A DNA stretch of 64,000 nt from Thermoleophilaceae bacterium (GCA_019683805.1 JADGHQ010000001.1:34590-98589); one strand, 5' to 3'; positions 8,420-17,942 are shown, numbered from the stretch's first letter. Notes: generated from the letters alone by a model not told the origin. Translations and numbers: made by a program.

Positions 8420-9898
8420 ATGGAGATAGTGGCGGCAGTTGTGGCGGCGCTCCTCGCGGGGGGAATCGTGGCGGTCGCCATGAGGCCGCGCTCCCGAGGG
8501 AACGAGCCGGGTGGGACCGTAGCGCCGCCCGAGGGCCCGGCAGCGGCGGCCGCCCACGACGGCGCCACGGAGATCGAGCACGAGCTGCGTGAGCGGCGGG
8601 CCGAGCTGGCGCGGCTGGAGGAGCGCCTGCTGCGTGAGGAGGAGTCGCTCGAGCTGAGGCTCGAGGAGGCCGCCCGCCGGGAGCGCTCGCTCGAGGACCG
8701 CGCGCGCAACCTCGAGCGGGAAAGCGAGCGGCTCGAGCGCGCGCGGCAGGAGCAGATCCGCGAGCTCGAGCGGATCGGCGGTCTGAGCGCCGCCCAGGCG
8801 CGCCAGGTCCTGCTGCGCGAGCTCGAGGAGGACCTGCGCCACGAGAGCGCGGTGATGATCCGGCAGGCGGAGGAGGAGGCCCGCCGCGAGGCGGACCGGC
8901 GCGCGCGCAGCGTGCTCGCCACCTCGATGCAGCGCCTGGCGGCCAGCCACGCCGCGGAGACGACGGTCTCGGTCGTGCAGCTGAAGTCAGACGACCTGAA
9001 GGGCCGCATCATCGGGCGCGAGGGCCGCAACATCCGCGCGCTCGAGACGCTCACGGGGATCGACTTCATCATCGACGACACGCCCGGAGCGGTCCTGCTC
9101 TCGGGCTTCGACGGCGTGCGCAGGGAGGTCGCGCGCCTCACGCTCGAGAAGCTGCTCCAGGACGGCCGCATCCACCCCGCGCGGATCGAGGAGGCCTACT
9201 CGCAGGCGCGCTCCGAGATCGACGACCGCATCGCCGAGGTCGGCGAGCACGCCGTGCTCGACGCCGGCGTCGGCGCCGTCCACCCCGAGATCGCCAAGCT
9301 CCTCGGCCGGCTGCACTACCGGACGAGCTACGGCCAGAACGTGCTCGCGCACTCGATCGAGGTCGCGCGCCTGGCCGCGCTGATCGCCGACGAGCTCGGC
9401 GCGAACGCCAAGACGGCGCGCCGCGCCGCGCTGCTCCACGACATCGGCAAGTCGGTGACGCACGAGGTCGAGGGGCCGCACGCGCTCGTCGGCGGCGACA
9501 TGGCCCGTCGCTACGGCGAGAGCGAGGCGGTCGCGCACGCTATCGAGGCGCACCACAACGAGGTCGAGATGCAGACGATCGAGGCGGTGATCGTGCAGGT
9601 GGCCGACTCGGTCTCCGGCGCGCGGCCGGGGGCGCGCGGCGAGTCGCTCGAGCAATACGTCAAGCGCCTGCGCCAGCTCGAGCAGATCGCCCGCCGCCAC
9701 GAGGGCGTCGACAAGGTGCACGCAATGCAGGCCGGGCGCGAGGTGCGCGTGATCGTCAGCCCGGAGGTGGTCGACGACGACACCGCGGCGCTGCTCTCGC
9801 ACAAGATCGCCCGCGACGTCGAGCGGGAGCTCGAGTACCCGGGCCAGATCAAGGTGACGGTGATCCGCGAGAGCCGCTCCGTCGACTACGCGAAGTAG
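8420..9898 (+). CDS. rny: ribonuclease Y
   Basis: A 492-residue protein with the complete family layout: an N-terminal membrane anchor (residues 1-21), a long charged coiled coil (~40-180), a KH domain with the GREG loop at 199-202, and an HD domain with the catalytic His-Asp pair at 340-341 (LLHDIGK). RNase Y is a membrane-bound endonuclease that starts mRNA turnover in many Gram-positive bacteria. Start choice is fixed by GGAGGAG at 8404-8410. It follows recA, as in many Firmicutes and Actinobacteria. The leader structure suggests post-transcriptional, possibly autogenous, control. Confidence 0.97.
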   Translation: MEIVAAVVAALLAGGIVAVAMRPRSRGNEPGGTVAPPEGPAAAAAHDGATEIEHELRERRAELARLEERLLREEESLELRLEEAARRERSLEDRARNLERESERLERARQEQIRELERIGGLSAAQARQVLLRELEEDLRHESAVMIRQAEEEARREADRRARSVLATSMQRLAASHAAETTVSVVQLKSDDLKGRIIGREGRNIRALETLTGIDFIIDDTPGAVLLSGFDGVRREVARLTLEKLLQDGRIHPARIEEAYSQARSEIDDRIAEVGEHAVLDAGVGAVHPEIAKLLGRLHYRTSYGQNVLAHSIEVARLAALIADELGANAKTARRAALLHDIGKSVTHEVEGPHALVGGDMARRYGESEAVAHAIEAHHNEVEMQTIEAVIVQVADSVSGARPGARGESLEQYVKRLRQLEQIARRHEGVDKVHAMQAGREVRVIVSPEVVDDDTAALLSHKIARDVERELEYPGQIKVTVIRESRSVDYAK

Positions 9899-9992
9899 GC
9901 CGCCGCGGCGGCGCGCGTCCGCACGCGAGGGGAACCGGCGAGGCTCGCCGCCCCGGTGGCCGCGTGCGCGCGCGAGCTACCCTCTGAGCGCG

Positions 9993-11324
9993 ATGCCGAC
10001 CGCCGGCAAGACCTACCACGTCACCACCTTCGGGTGCCAGATGAACGAGCACGACTCCGAGCGCATGAAGGGCATGCTCGAGTCGCTCGGCTACACCGAG
10101 GTCGAGGAGCGCTCGCTCGCCGACGTGATCCTCTTCAACACCTGCTCGATCCGGGAGTCGGCGGACAACCGCTTCATCGCGCACCTGGGCGAGGCGAAGC
10201 GGCTGAAGAGCGAGGACCCCACCAAGGTCGTCGGCGTCGGCGGCTGCTGGGCGCAGTCGGTGAAGGAAGAGGTGTTCGAGCGCTTCCCGTTCGTCGACGT
10301 CGCGTTCGGGCCGGGCCAGATCCCCAAGCTCGCGGAGTTCCTCACCAGCGACAGCATCACCGCGCAGGGATTCTTCGAGTTCGAGACCGTCTCGGGCCGG
10401 CTGCCGATGAAGCGCGAGCGAGAGTTCCAGGCCTGGGTCCAGATCTCGCAGGGCTGCAACTGCGTCTGCTCGTACTGCATCGTGCCCTCGACCCGTGGGC
10501 GCGAGGTGAGCCGGCCCGCCGCGGAGCTCGTGGCGGAGATCGAGCGCCTGGCCGCCGACGGCGTCAAGGAGGTGACGCTGCTCGGCCAGAACGTCAACAG
10601 CTACGGACGCGACCTCCCGAAGGGGGAGCGCACGACCTTCTCCGAGCTGCTCGCGCTGATCGACGCGATCGACGGCATCGAGCGCATCCGCTACACGAGC
10701 CCGCACCCCAAGGACATGCGCGAGGACGTGATCCGCGCGCACGCGGAGCTGCCGTCGCTGTGCGAGCACATCCACCTGCCGCTCCAGTCCGGGTCGAGCC
10801 GCATCCTCAAGGCGATGCGGCGGACCTACAACCGCGAGCGCTACCTGGAGCGCGTGGCGACGATCCGCGAGCTCGTGCCCGACTGCGCGCTCACGACCGA
10901 CATCATCGTCGGCTTCCCCGGCGAGACCGAGGCCGACTTCGAGCAGACGCTCGAGGTGGTGGACCAGGTGGGGTACGACTCGGCGTTCACCTTCATCTTC
11001 TCGCCGCGGCGCGGGACCGAGGCGGCCGGGCTCCCCGACCAGGTGCCGCACAGGGTCAAGGTCGAGCGCATGGAGCGCCTCGTCGAGCTCGTGCAGCGCC
11101 GCGCGCACGAGCGCTCGCAGCGCTTCGTCGGGCGCACGATGGAGGTGCTCGTGGAGGGCCCGTCGCGCACCGACCCGTCGAAGCTGCGCGGCCGCATCCG
11201 CCACAACAAGACCGTGAACTTCGACGGCGTCGCGCAGCCCGGCGAGCTCGCGCAGGTCGAGATCGGCTCGGCGACCAGCACCACGCTCGCGGGCGAGGAG
11301 CTGCTGCTCTCGCGGCTGGGCTAG
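9993..11324 (+). CDS. miaB: tRNA-2-methylthio-N6-isopentenyladenosine-37 synthase MiaB
   Basis: A 443-residue radical-SAM methylthiotransferase. The N-terminal UPF0004 domain holds the three cluster cysteines (FGCQMNEHDSE, FNTCSIRES, GGCWAQ). The radical SAM motif C-x3-C-x2-C is at residues 155-159-162. A C-terminal TRAM domain follows (~375-440). It adds the methylthio group to i6A37 of tRNAs and works after MiaA, whose gene lies directly downstream. The ATG is preceded by TACCCT (9978-9983) rather than a Shine-Dalgarno sequence. Confidence 0.97.
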   Translation: MPTAGKTYHVTTFGCQMNEHDSERMKGMLESLGYTEVEERSLADVILFNTCSIRESADNRFIAHLGEAKRLKSEDPTKVVGVGGCWAQSVKEEVFERFPFVDVAFGPGQIPKLAEFLTSDSITAQGFFEFETVSGRLPMKREREFQAWVQISQGCNCVCSYCIVPSTRGREVSRPAAELVAEIERLAADGVKEVTLLGQNVNSYGRDLPKGERTTFSELLALIDAIDGIERIRYTSPHPKDMREDVIRAHAELPSLCEHIHLPLQSGSSRILKAMRRTYNRERYLERVATIRELVPDCALTTDIIVGFPGETEADFEQTLEVVDQVGYDSAFTFIFSPRRGTEAAGLPDQVPHRVKVERMERLVELVQRRAHERSQRFVGRTMEVLVEGPSRTDPSKLRGRIRHNKTVNFDGVAQPGELAQVEIGSATSTTLAGEELLLSRLG

Positions 11325-11335
11325 AGGCGGCGGTC

Positions 11336-12307
11336 GTGGCAGGGGGGAGGCCCGCGGTCGTCGCGATCTTCGGCCCGACCGGCATCGGCAAGACCGAGGT
11401 CGCGATCGCGCTCGCCGATCGCCTGCGCGAGCGCGGCGAGGATCCCGTGGCGATCAGCGCCGACGCGATCCAGGTGTACCGCGGGCTCGAGACGCTGAGC
11501 GGCGCGGCCGACGCCGCCGAGCAGGGCAGGCTCGAGCACCGGCTGATCTCGATCGTCCCGATCGACAGGACGTTCTCGGTGGGCGAGTACATGCCGCTCG
11601 CGCACCGCGAGATCGACGCGGCGCTCGCCGGCGGGCGCCGGCCGATCGTGGTCGGCGGGACGGGCCTCTACCTGCGCGCGGCGCTGACCGAGCTCGACCT
11701 CAAGCCGCCGCCCGACCCCGGCGTGCGCGAGCGCTGGGCGAAGCGGCTCGAGGACATCGGGCCCGAGGCGCTCCACGCGGAGCTCTCGAAGCTCGCGCCG
11801 TGGATCGTCGAGAGGGTTCCGCCCACCGACAAGAGCCGGATCGTGCGTGCGCTCGAGCTCCTCGAGATGGGGGAGCTCGGCCCGCCGGGCGAGGAGGCGG
11901 AACGCTCCCAGCTCTGGACCGCCGACACCCGCGTCCCCACGCTGCTCGTCGGCCTCGTGATGGAGCGCGAGGCGCTCTACCGGCGCATCGAAGCGCGCGT
12001 CGAGGCGATGGTCGCGGCGGGCGCCGAGGAGGAGGTGCGCATGGCCGCCGCCGCGGGCGCCTCGCGCACCGCGCGCAAGGCGCTCGGCTTCCAGGAGCTG
12101 CTCGAAGGGGACGTCGAGGCGATGAAGCGGCGCACGCGCCAGTACGCGAAGCGCCAGCTCACCTGGATGCGCAAGCTCGCCGGCGTGCGCCTCGTGGACC
12201 TCACCGACCGCGGCGCTGCCGACGCGGCCGCGGAGATCGTGCGGATGCTCGCCCGGCCCGCCGCGAGCGGCGGGCCGGGCGCCCGCGCCGGGCGTCATTC
12301 CATATAG
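11336..12307 (+). CDS. miaA: tRNA dimethylallyltransferase MiaA
   Basis: A 323-residue protein starting at GTG 11336, 11 bases after miaB, with AGAGG eight bases upstream of the start. The P-loop FGPTGIGKTE near residues 12-21 binds the isoprenyl pyrophosphate, and the DAIQVYRGL and TGLYLRA motifs of the family are present. It transfers a dimethylallyl group to A37 of tRNAs, the substrate for MiaB encoded upstream. The same frame stays open far upstream through miaB, which is a shadow and not coding. Confidence 0.96.
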   Translation: MAGGRPAVVAIFGPTGIGKTEVAIALADRLRERGEDPVAISADAIQVYRGLETLSGAADAAEQGRLEHRLISIVPIDRTFSVGEYMPLAHREIDAALAGGRRPIVVGGTGLYLRAALTELDLKPPPDPGVRERWAKRLEDIGPEALHAELSKLAPWIVERVPPTDKSRIVRALELLEMGELGPPGEEAERSQLWTADTRVPTLLVGLVMEREALYRRIEARVEAMVAAGAEEEVRMAAAAGASRTARKALGFQELLEGDVEAMKRRTRQYAKRQLTWMRKLAGVRLVDLTDRGAADAAAEIVRMLARPAASGGPGARAGRHSI

Positions 12308-12408
12308 TCCCGCGCCGACTCGTTGCGGGCGTCCGGCGGTCGAGACGGCGCTCGCCTTCCCGAGCCGCGTGACCGATCGAGCGAGACAGACCGAGCGAGG
12401 CTGAGCGC

Positions 12409-13245
12409 ATGCGCTTCGAGAAATGGCAGGCGCTCGGCAACGACTACATCGTCGTGGAGGAGCGGGACCTCCCGTTCGAGCTCACGCCCGAGCGCATCGA
12501 GAGGATCTGCGCCTTCCACACCGGCGTCGGATCGGACGGCATCCTGCTCCTGTCGCAGCCTGAGCGGCCGGGCTTCGTGGCGAGGCTGCGGATCTTCAAC
12601 CCGGACGGGTCGGAGGCCGAGCTGTCGGGCAACGGCGCGCGCGAGGCGATCCTCTACCTGCGCCGCCGCGGCTGGACGAGCAGCGACGAGTTCTCGATCG
12701 AGACGGCGGCCGGCGAGATCCGGCCGCGGATCACCGGGCCGACCACCTGCCGCGTCGACATGGGGCACGCGAGGCTGCGCTCGGACGCCTACCCGGACGG
12801 CCCCGAGGACGGCACCGGCACGCTCGTCGCGGCGGGGCGCGAGTTCCGCTTCCAGCACGTGTCGATCGGCAACCCGCAGTGCGCGATCGAGGTGCCCGAG
12901 GGGCTCGAGGAGCTCGACCTGTCGGTCGTCGGCCCCCCGATCGAGCGGCACGAGCTGTTCCCGCAGCGCACGAACGTCTCGTTCTGGCGGCGCACCGGCG
13001 CGAGCGAGATCCGCGCGCGCATCTTCGAGCGCGGCGTGGGGGAGACGCTCTCGTCGGGCACGGGCGCGACGGGCGCGGCGGTGGCCGCGGTGCTGCGCGG
13101 CGTGGAGAGCCCGGTGACGGTGCGGCTCGACGGCGGCGAGCTCGAGGTCGAGGTGGGCGAGGACCTGCACGTCGACCTCACCGGCTGGGCGATCCCGGTC
13201 TACGCCGGAGAGCTGAGCGAGGACTTCCTGAAGGAGATCGAATGA
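12409..13245 (+). CDS. dapF: diaminopimelate epimerase family protein lacking both catalytic cysteines
   Basis: A 278-residue DapF-fold protein with the NDYIVVEE start, GVGSDGILLL, SGNGAR and SGTGAT signatures. In well-studied DapF enzymes the two acid/base residues are cysteines in CGNG and CGTG. Here both positions are serine: ELSGNGAR near residue 74 and LSSGTGAT near residue 218. I read the codons directly (TCG in both). The gene overlaps dapL by 4 bases, so a role in LL- to meso-diaminopimelate conversion for lysine and peptidoglycan is likely from context, but the chemistry needs explaining. A Ser-Ser subfamily may exist; I recall similar variants but cannot verify them. Confidence 0.9.
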   Translation: MRFEKWQALGNDYIVVEERDLPFELTPERIERICAFHTGVGSDGILLLSQPERPGFVARLRIFNPDGSEAELSGNGAREAILYLRRRGWTSSDEFSIETAAGEIRPRITGPTTCRVDMGHARLRSDAYPDGPEDGTGTLVAAGREFRFQHVSIGNPQCAIEVPEGLEELDLSVVGPPIERHELFPQRTNVSFWRRTGASEIRARIFERGVGETLSSGTGATGAAVAAVLRGVESPVTVRLDGGELEVEVGEDLHVDLTGWAIPVYAGELSEDFLKEIE

Positions 13246-14405
13246 GGCACAGCGAGCGACTGGATCGGCTCCCGCCCTACCTGTTCGCGGAGCTCGAGCG
13301 CAAGATCGCGGAGAAGAAGGCGCAGGGGATCGACGTGATCAGCCTCGGCATCGGCGACCCCGACCTGCCGACCCCGCAGGCGGTGGTCGACGCCCTCGCC
13401 GAGGCGGCGCGCGACCCCGGCACCCACCAGTACCCCTCGAACCGCGGCCGCCCGGAGTTCCGGGAGGCGGTCGCGGGCTTCTACCGCGAGCGCTTCGGGG
13501 TCGAGCTCGACCCCGACACCGAGATCGTCCCGGCGCTCGGCGCGAAGGAGTGCGTCTTCAACCTCAACCTCGCCTTCCTCGACCCGGCCTCGGTCGCGCT
13601 GGCCGCCGACCCGGGCTACCCGGTCTACACGGGCGGCCCGCTGCTCTCGGGCGCAGAGTCCGTGCTGATGCCGCTCGTGCCGGAGCTCGGCTTCGTGCCG
13701 GACCTCGACGCGATCGCGCCGCGCGACGCCGCGCGGGCGCGGCTGATGTACCTCAACTACCCGAACAACCCCACCGGCGCCGTCGTCCCGGAAGGGTTCT
13801 TCGAGCGGGTCGTGGAGTTCGCGCGCGAGCACGACATCCTCGTCGTCCACGACGCCTCCTACACGGAGACGACCTTCGACGGCTACGTGGCGCCGAGCTT
13901 CCTCGAGACGCCGGGCGCGAAGGACGTCGGCGTCGAGGTGTTCTCGCTCTCCAAGGGCTGGAACATGACGGGCTGGCGGGCGGCCGCGATCGTGGGCAAC
14001 GCCCAGGCGGTCGACTCGTACTGGCGGCTCAAGACGAACATCGACTCGGGCATGTTCGACGCCGTCCAGCTCGCCGCCGCGAGGGCGCTCACCGACGCCG
14101 CCGGCTTCCCGCGCGAGATGAGCGCGGTCTACGCGCGCCGGCGCGACCTCGTGTGCGACGCGCTGCGCGAGATCGGCGTCCAGGTGACGGCGCCGAAGGG
14201 CACGATCTACGTGTGGGCGCCCGTGCCCGAGGGCCACACGTCCGCCTCCTACTGCGAGCTCGTGCTCGAGGAGTCGGCGGTGGTGGTCTCCCCGGGCGGC
14301 GCCTACGGGCCGAACGGCGAGGGCTTCTTCCGGATCTCGCTCACGATCGCGGACGAGCGCTTGGGCGAGGCGGTGGAGCGCCTGCGGTCGAGCCTCGGCG
14401 GGTAG
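13242..14405 (+). CDS. dapL: LL-diaminopimelate aminotransferase (DapL type)
   Basis: A 387-residue fold-type I PLP aminotransferase. Visible landmarks are SLGIGDPDLPTP near residue 30, the YPNNPTGA loop, and the PLP lysine in FSLSKGWNMTGWR. The overall pattern (LPPYLFAELERK, HQYPSNRGRPEFREAV, FRISLTI) matches the DapL family that converts tetrahydrodipicolinate directly to LL-diaminopimelate. An ATGA overlap with dapF implies translational coupling and supports a two-step DapL-DapF route to meso-diaminopimelate. A generic aspartate aminotransferase is the alternative. Confidence 0.9.
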   Translation: MRHSERLDRLPPYLFAELERKIAEKKAQGIDVISLGIGDPDLPTPQAVVDALAEAARDPGTHQYPSNRGRPEFREAVAGFYRERFGVELDPDTEIVPALGAKECVFNLNLAFLDPASVALAADPGYPVYTGGPLLSGAESVLMPLVPELGFVPDLDAIAPRDAARARLMYLNYPNNPTGAVVPEGFFERVVEFAREHDILVVHDASYTETTFDGYVAPSFLETPGAKDVGVEVFSLSKGWNMTGWRAAAIVGNAQAVDSYWRLKTNIDSGMFDAVQLAAARALTDAAGFPREMSAVYARRRDLVCDALREIGVQVTAPKGTIYVWAPVPEGHTSASYCELVLEESAVVVSPGGAYGPNGEGFFRISLTIADERLGEAVERLRSSLGG

Positions 14406-14411
14406 GCGCCG

Positions 14412-15107
14412 ATGCGCTACTGCGGCATCGCCTTCGCCGGCGGCCACGCCCAGCTCGCGACGCTTGAGGAGGTGCGCGCCGACGAGCCGCCGATCCGCCT
14501 GCGCGCCACCTTCTACGAGCCGGGCGCGCCCGCGGGGGTGGTGCGGGAGCTCGCCTCGCTCGGCGAGGTGGTCGTGGCCGTCGGAGCGGCGGCGGGGCAG
14601 GGCCGCGCCTGCGACGAGGAGCTCGCGCGCCGCGGGATCGCGCCGGCCGCGCCGCCGCCCGAGGCGCGTGAGCTGTTCGCCGGGCTCGGCAAGCTCGGCG
14701 TGTACCTGCCGACCGCGGCGCCCGCGGGCACCCGCGAGGGCGAGGTCGAGGAGGGCGCCTTCCACCGGGCGCGCGTGATCGAGACGCAGGTGGAGGCGGT
14801 GTTCGCCGCGCTCCAGGGCCGGCGCCTGCCCGCGCGCCGCCACCCGCTCGGGGTCGCGCGCCGCATCCAGGAGCTCGTGGACGACCACGTGGTCGACGAG
14901 GGCGGCGAGCTCTGGCACCGGCGCATCGAGGAGATCGAGGCCGCGGCGTGCGCGCTCGCCGCGCACCGCTACGCGCTCGCGCACGCCAACTGGCTGGGCG
15001 ACCCGGACGAGGCGGTGATCGTGCTCCCGGGCGCGCGCACGCCGGAGCGCTTCTCCACCGAGGGCGTGATCCCGCCGGTGCCGCGCCGGCCGCTGCCGGG
15101 GGCCTGA
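14412..15107 (+). CDS. DUF429-like predicted nuclease, 231 aa
   Basis: The start (MRYCGIAFAGG), the ACDEELARRGI segment, and the tail (ALAHANWLGDPDEAVIVLP) follow the pattern of DUF429 proteins, a family with an RNase H-like fold and no proven substrate. It follows dapL by 6 bases on the same strand and converges with the epimerase gene. Function not assigned. Confidence 0.65.
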   Translation: MRYCGIAFAGGHAQLATLEEVRADEPPIRLRATFYEPGAPAGVVRELASLGEVVVAVGAAAGQGRACDEELARRGIAPAAPPPEARELFAGLGKLGVYLPTAAPAGTREGEVEEGAFHRARVIETQVEAVFAALQGRRLPARRHPLGVARRIQELVDDHVVDEGGELWHRRIEEIEAAACALAAHRYALAHANWLGDPDEAVIVLPGARTPERFSTEGVIPPVPRRPLPGA

Positions 15108-15116
15108 GGCGGCCGC

Positions 15117-16094
15117 TCAGCCGGCCGCCGCTGCGAGCGTCTCGCGCAGGCCGGTGTCGAGATCGCGCGCGCGCCAGCCGAGCTCGCGCTCGGCCTTCGC
15201 CGAGCTGCCCCAGATCGTCACGCCGTCCATGGTGTGGATCAGCTCCGCGAGGTTCGGCGGGAAGCCCAACAGCCTGCCGACGAGGGGGCCGATCGGGATG
15301 GCGGCCTTGAGCGCGGGGGCGGGCATAGGGATGCGCGGCGGCCTGCGCCCCGCGATCTCGGCCGTCTTGTCGACGAGCTCGCCCATCGTGTGCTGCGGCC
15401 CGCCGAGGTTGTACGACTCGCCGGTGCGCCCCTTGTCGTGCGCGAGCACGATCCCCTCGGCCACGTCGTCGACGTGCACGAGGTTGAAGCCGGTGTCGGG
15501 GAAGAGGCGCAGGAGCATCCGCCCCGAGCGCGTCTGCTCGATCAGGTTCCCGAGCTCCGAGTGGTCGCCCGGCCCGTACACGGCGCCGGGCTGCACGATC
15601 ACGACCGGCGCGCCCGCGTCGATCCGCTCCCTGGCGACCCCGTGCGCGCGCCACTTCGTCTCGTCGTAGACAGAGAGGAAGCCCTCGTCGAGCGGCCGCT
15701 CGTACGTCTCGTCGACGGTCTTCCCGCGCGTGTTGCCGTACACGTTGAGCGTCGAGACGTACACGACGCGGGGGGTGCCCGCCTCGATCGCCGCGTCGAG
15801 CACCACCTCGGTGCCGCACACGTTGGCGTCCCACAGCTCCCGGCGGCGCGACGCGGGGATCCCGACCTCGTAGATCGCCGCCACGTGGAAGCAGGCGTCG
15901 CAGCCCTCGAGGCCCCGGCGCACGGCCGCCGCGTCGGTCACCTCGCCCTCGACGATCGCGCAGCCCAGCTCGCGCAGCGCCCCTGCCTTCTGCGGCGAGC
16001 GCACGAGCGCCGCGACCTCGTCCCCGCGGGTGCGCAGCCTGCGCACGAGCGCGCCGCCGATGAACCCGGTCCCACCCGTGACGAAAGCCTTCAC
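15117..16094 (-). CDS. NAD-dependent epimerase/dehydratase family protein (extended SDR), 325 aa
   Basis: The N-terminal Rossmann motif GGTGFIG (residues ~6-12) and the active-site YDETK (Tyr-x3-Lys) are visible. The profile resembles the dihydroflavonol-4-reductase/hopanoid-associated epimerase group. The start is taken at GTG 16094 because the protein begins with the usual VKAFVTGGTG; the frame remains open upstream but only as the shadow of hflX. It converges with the DUF429-like gene (9-base gap) and diverges from hflX. Substrate unknown. Confidence 0.88.
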   Translation of the reverse strand: MKAFVTGGTGFIGGALVRRLRTRGDEVAALVRSPQKAGALRELGCAIVEGEVTDAAAVRRGLEGCDACFHVAAIYEVGIPASRRRELWDANVCGTEVVLDAAIEAGTPRVVYVSTLNVYGNTRGKTVDETYERPLDEGFLSVYDETKWRAHGVARERIDAGAPVVIVQPGAVYGPGDHSELGNLIEQTRSGRMLLRLFPDTGFNLVHVDDVAEGIVLAHDKGRTGESYNLGGPQHTMGELVDKTAEIAGRRPPRIPMPAPALKAAIPIGPLVGRLLGFPPNLAELIHTMDGVTIWGSSAKAERELGWRARDLDTGLRETLAAAAG

Positions 16095-16160
16095 TGGGCC
16101 GAACCCTAACCGCTCGGCCGGCGCGTCCGGCGCGCCCTGATCGGCCGCCGCCGCCGGGCC

Positions 16161-16166
16161 TAGACT
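16161..16166 (+). promoter_or_regulatory. -10 box of hflX (probably leaderless)
   Basis: TAGACT ends 6 bases before the GTG at 16173; no Shine-Dalgarno sequence lies between them. Confidence 0.5.
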
Positions 16167-16172
16167 GGAGTT

Positions 16173-17507
16173 GTGGAGAAGGGCAGGAACGGCAGGACGG
16201 CTCCGACGCGCGGCGCGGCCTCGCGGTACGGCGACGGCATCCGCAACCCGCGCGCGCGGCAGCGCGCGCTCTGCATCGCGGTGTCGCCGGACGAGCCCGA
16301 CCTCTCCGAGCTGCGCGAGCTGCTGCGGACCGCGGGAGTCGCCGTCGCGGGCGAGCTGGTGCAGCGCCGCCGGCGCCCGGACCCGGACCGCTACTTCGGC
16401 AAGGGCAAGCTGGCCGAGCTGAAGCAGGCGATCAAGGACGCCGACGCCAACCTCGTGGCCGCCGACGACGAGCTCCTGCCGCGCCAGGAGCGCAACCTCG
16501 AGGAGGCGATCGGCGTGCCGGTGATCGACCGCACCGCGATCATCCTCGACATCTTCGCCGACCACGCCGCCTCGGCCGAGGGGAAGCTCCAGGTCGAGCT
16601 GGCCCAGCTCGAGTACAACCTGGCGCGGATGCGCGGGCTGTGGACCCACCTCGAGCGCCTCGGCGGCGGCATCGGCACGAGGGGCCCGGGCGAGTCGCAG
16701 ATCGAGACCGACCGCCGGCTCGCGCGCGACCGGATCGCCGCGCTCAAGCGCCGACTCGAGCACACGAAGGCGACGCGCGGCGTGATGCGCCGCGAGCGCG
16801 AGCGCGCGCACCTGCCCACGGTCGCGCTCGCCGGGTACACGAACGCCGGCAAGTCGACCCTGCTGGGCGCCCTGACGGGCGCGAGCGCGGGCGTGCGCGA
16901 CCGGCTCTTCCACACGCTCGACCCGACCACGCGCGCCTTCGAGATCGGCGGCCGGCAGTACCTCCTGACCGACACGGTCGGGTTCATCCGCAAGCTCCCG
17001 CACCAGCTCGTGGAGGCGTTCAGCGCCACGCTCGAGGAGGCGCTGTTCGCCGACCTGATCCTGCACGTGGCGGACGCCTCGGCGCCCGAGGAGGAGCTCG
17101 TGCAGATGCTCGCCGCGGTGGAGGACGTGCTCGCCGAGATCGGCGCGGCCGAGCGCCCGCGCCTGCTCGTGCTGAACAAGGTCGACCTGCTGGACGAGGA
17201 GCGCCGGCGCGCGCTGCGCTTCCGCCACCCGCGCGCCGTGCAGGTGTCGGCGCAGACGGGGGAGGGCCTCGCCGAGCTGCGCGAGCGGATCGAGGGCCGC
17301 TTCCTGGGCATGCTGCGGCCGATGGAGCTGCTCCTGCCCTACGAGGAGGGCGGCCGCCTGTCCGAGCTGCACGAGCTGGCGGGGGAGGTGGAGCGCGAGG
17401 ACACCGCGGAGGGCGTGCGCGTGCGCGCCCGCGTCCCGGTCGGGGTCGCGCCGCGCTTCGAGCGCTTCTCCGTCAACGGGAGCGACGGCGACGACGACGG
17501 CGCGTGA
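16173..17507 (+). CDS. hflX: GTPase HflX
   Basis: A 444-residue protein with the N-terminal HflX domain (DRYFGKGKLAEL), the GPGESQIETDRR linker, then a TRAFAC GTPase domain with the P-loop GYTNAGKST, a DTVGF switch II and NKVD. HflX binds and rescues or splits stalled ribosomes, notably in heat stress. In the classic cluster hflX is near miaA, as here. The GTG start follows TAGACT by six bases, so the message is probably leaderless. Its stop overlaps the dut start (GTGA). Confidence 0.96.
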   Translation: MEKGRNGRTAPTRGAASRYGDGIRNPRARQRALCIAVSPDEPDLSELRELLRTAGVAVAGELVQRRRRPDPDRYFGKGKLAELKQAIKDADANLVAADDELLPRQERNLEEAIGVPVIDRTAIILDIFADHAASAEGKLQVELAQLEYNLARMRGLWTHLERLGGGIGTRGPGESQIETDRRLARDRIAALKRRLEHTKATRGVMRRERERAHLPTVALAGYTNAGKSTLLGALTGASAGVRDRLFHTLDPTTRAFEIGGRQYLLTDTVGFIRKLPHQLVEAFSATLEEALFADLILHVADASAPEEELVQMLAAVEDVLAEIGAAERPRLLVLNKVDLLDEERRRALRFRHPRAVQVSAQTGEGLAELRERIEGRFLGMLRPMELLLPYEEGGRLSELHELAGEVEREDTAEGVRVRARVPVGVAPRFERFSVNGSDGDDDGA

Positions 17508-17935
17508 GCCTCCTCTTCACGCGGCTCTCACCCGAGGCGCTCGCGCCCACGCGCGCGTACGACGGCGACGCGGGCTTCGACCTCTACGCGGCCGAGGCCG
17601 CGACCCTCGAGCCGGGTGAGCGCGCAAGCGTCGGCACCGGCATCGCGGTGGCGATCCCCGAGGGCCAGGCGGGGCTCGTGCTGCCGCGCTCGGGGCTGGC
17701 CGCGCGCCACGGGATAGCGCTCGTGAACGCCCCGGGCCTGATCGACTCGGGCTACCGCGGCGAGCTGCGCGTGCTGCTCCTCAACACCGACCGCCGCGAG
17801 CGCTTCGAGGTCGCGCCGGGCGACCGCATCGCGCAGCTCGTGCTCGTCCGCCACGAGGCGCCCGTGCTCGTCGAGGTCGACGCGCTCGACGGCACGGTCC
17901 GCGGCGCCGCGGGCTTCGGCTCGAGCGGGCGCTAG
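17504..17935 (+). CDS. dut: deoxyuridine 5'-triphosphate nucleotidohydrolase
   Basis: A 143-residue homotrimeric dUTPase with all five motifs recognisable: AGFDLYA (I), PRSGLA (II), GLIDSGYRGEL (III), GDRIAQLVL (IV) and RGAAGFGSSGR (V, the C-terminal arm). It hydrolyses dUTP to dUMP, keeping uracil out of DNA and feeding dTMP synthesis. The GTG start overlaps the hflX stop by four bases. It converges on gatD with only seven bases between stops. Confidence 0.96.
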   Translation: MSLLFTRLSPEALAPTRAYDGDAGFDLYAAEAATLEPGERASVGTGIAVAIPEGQAGLVLPRSGLAARHGIALVNAPGLIDSGYRGELRVLLLNTDRRERFEVAPGDRIAQLVLVRHEAPVLVEVDALDGTVRGAAGFGSSGR

Positions 17936-17942
17936 GCGGCGC

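Noticed and set aside
15117..17372. 751-codon minus-strand frame
   Set aside because: The upstream part is the shadow of hflX; the epimerase begins at GTG 16094.
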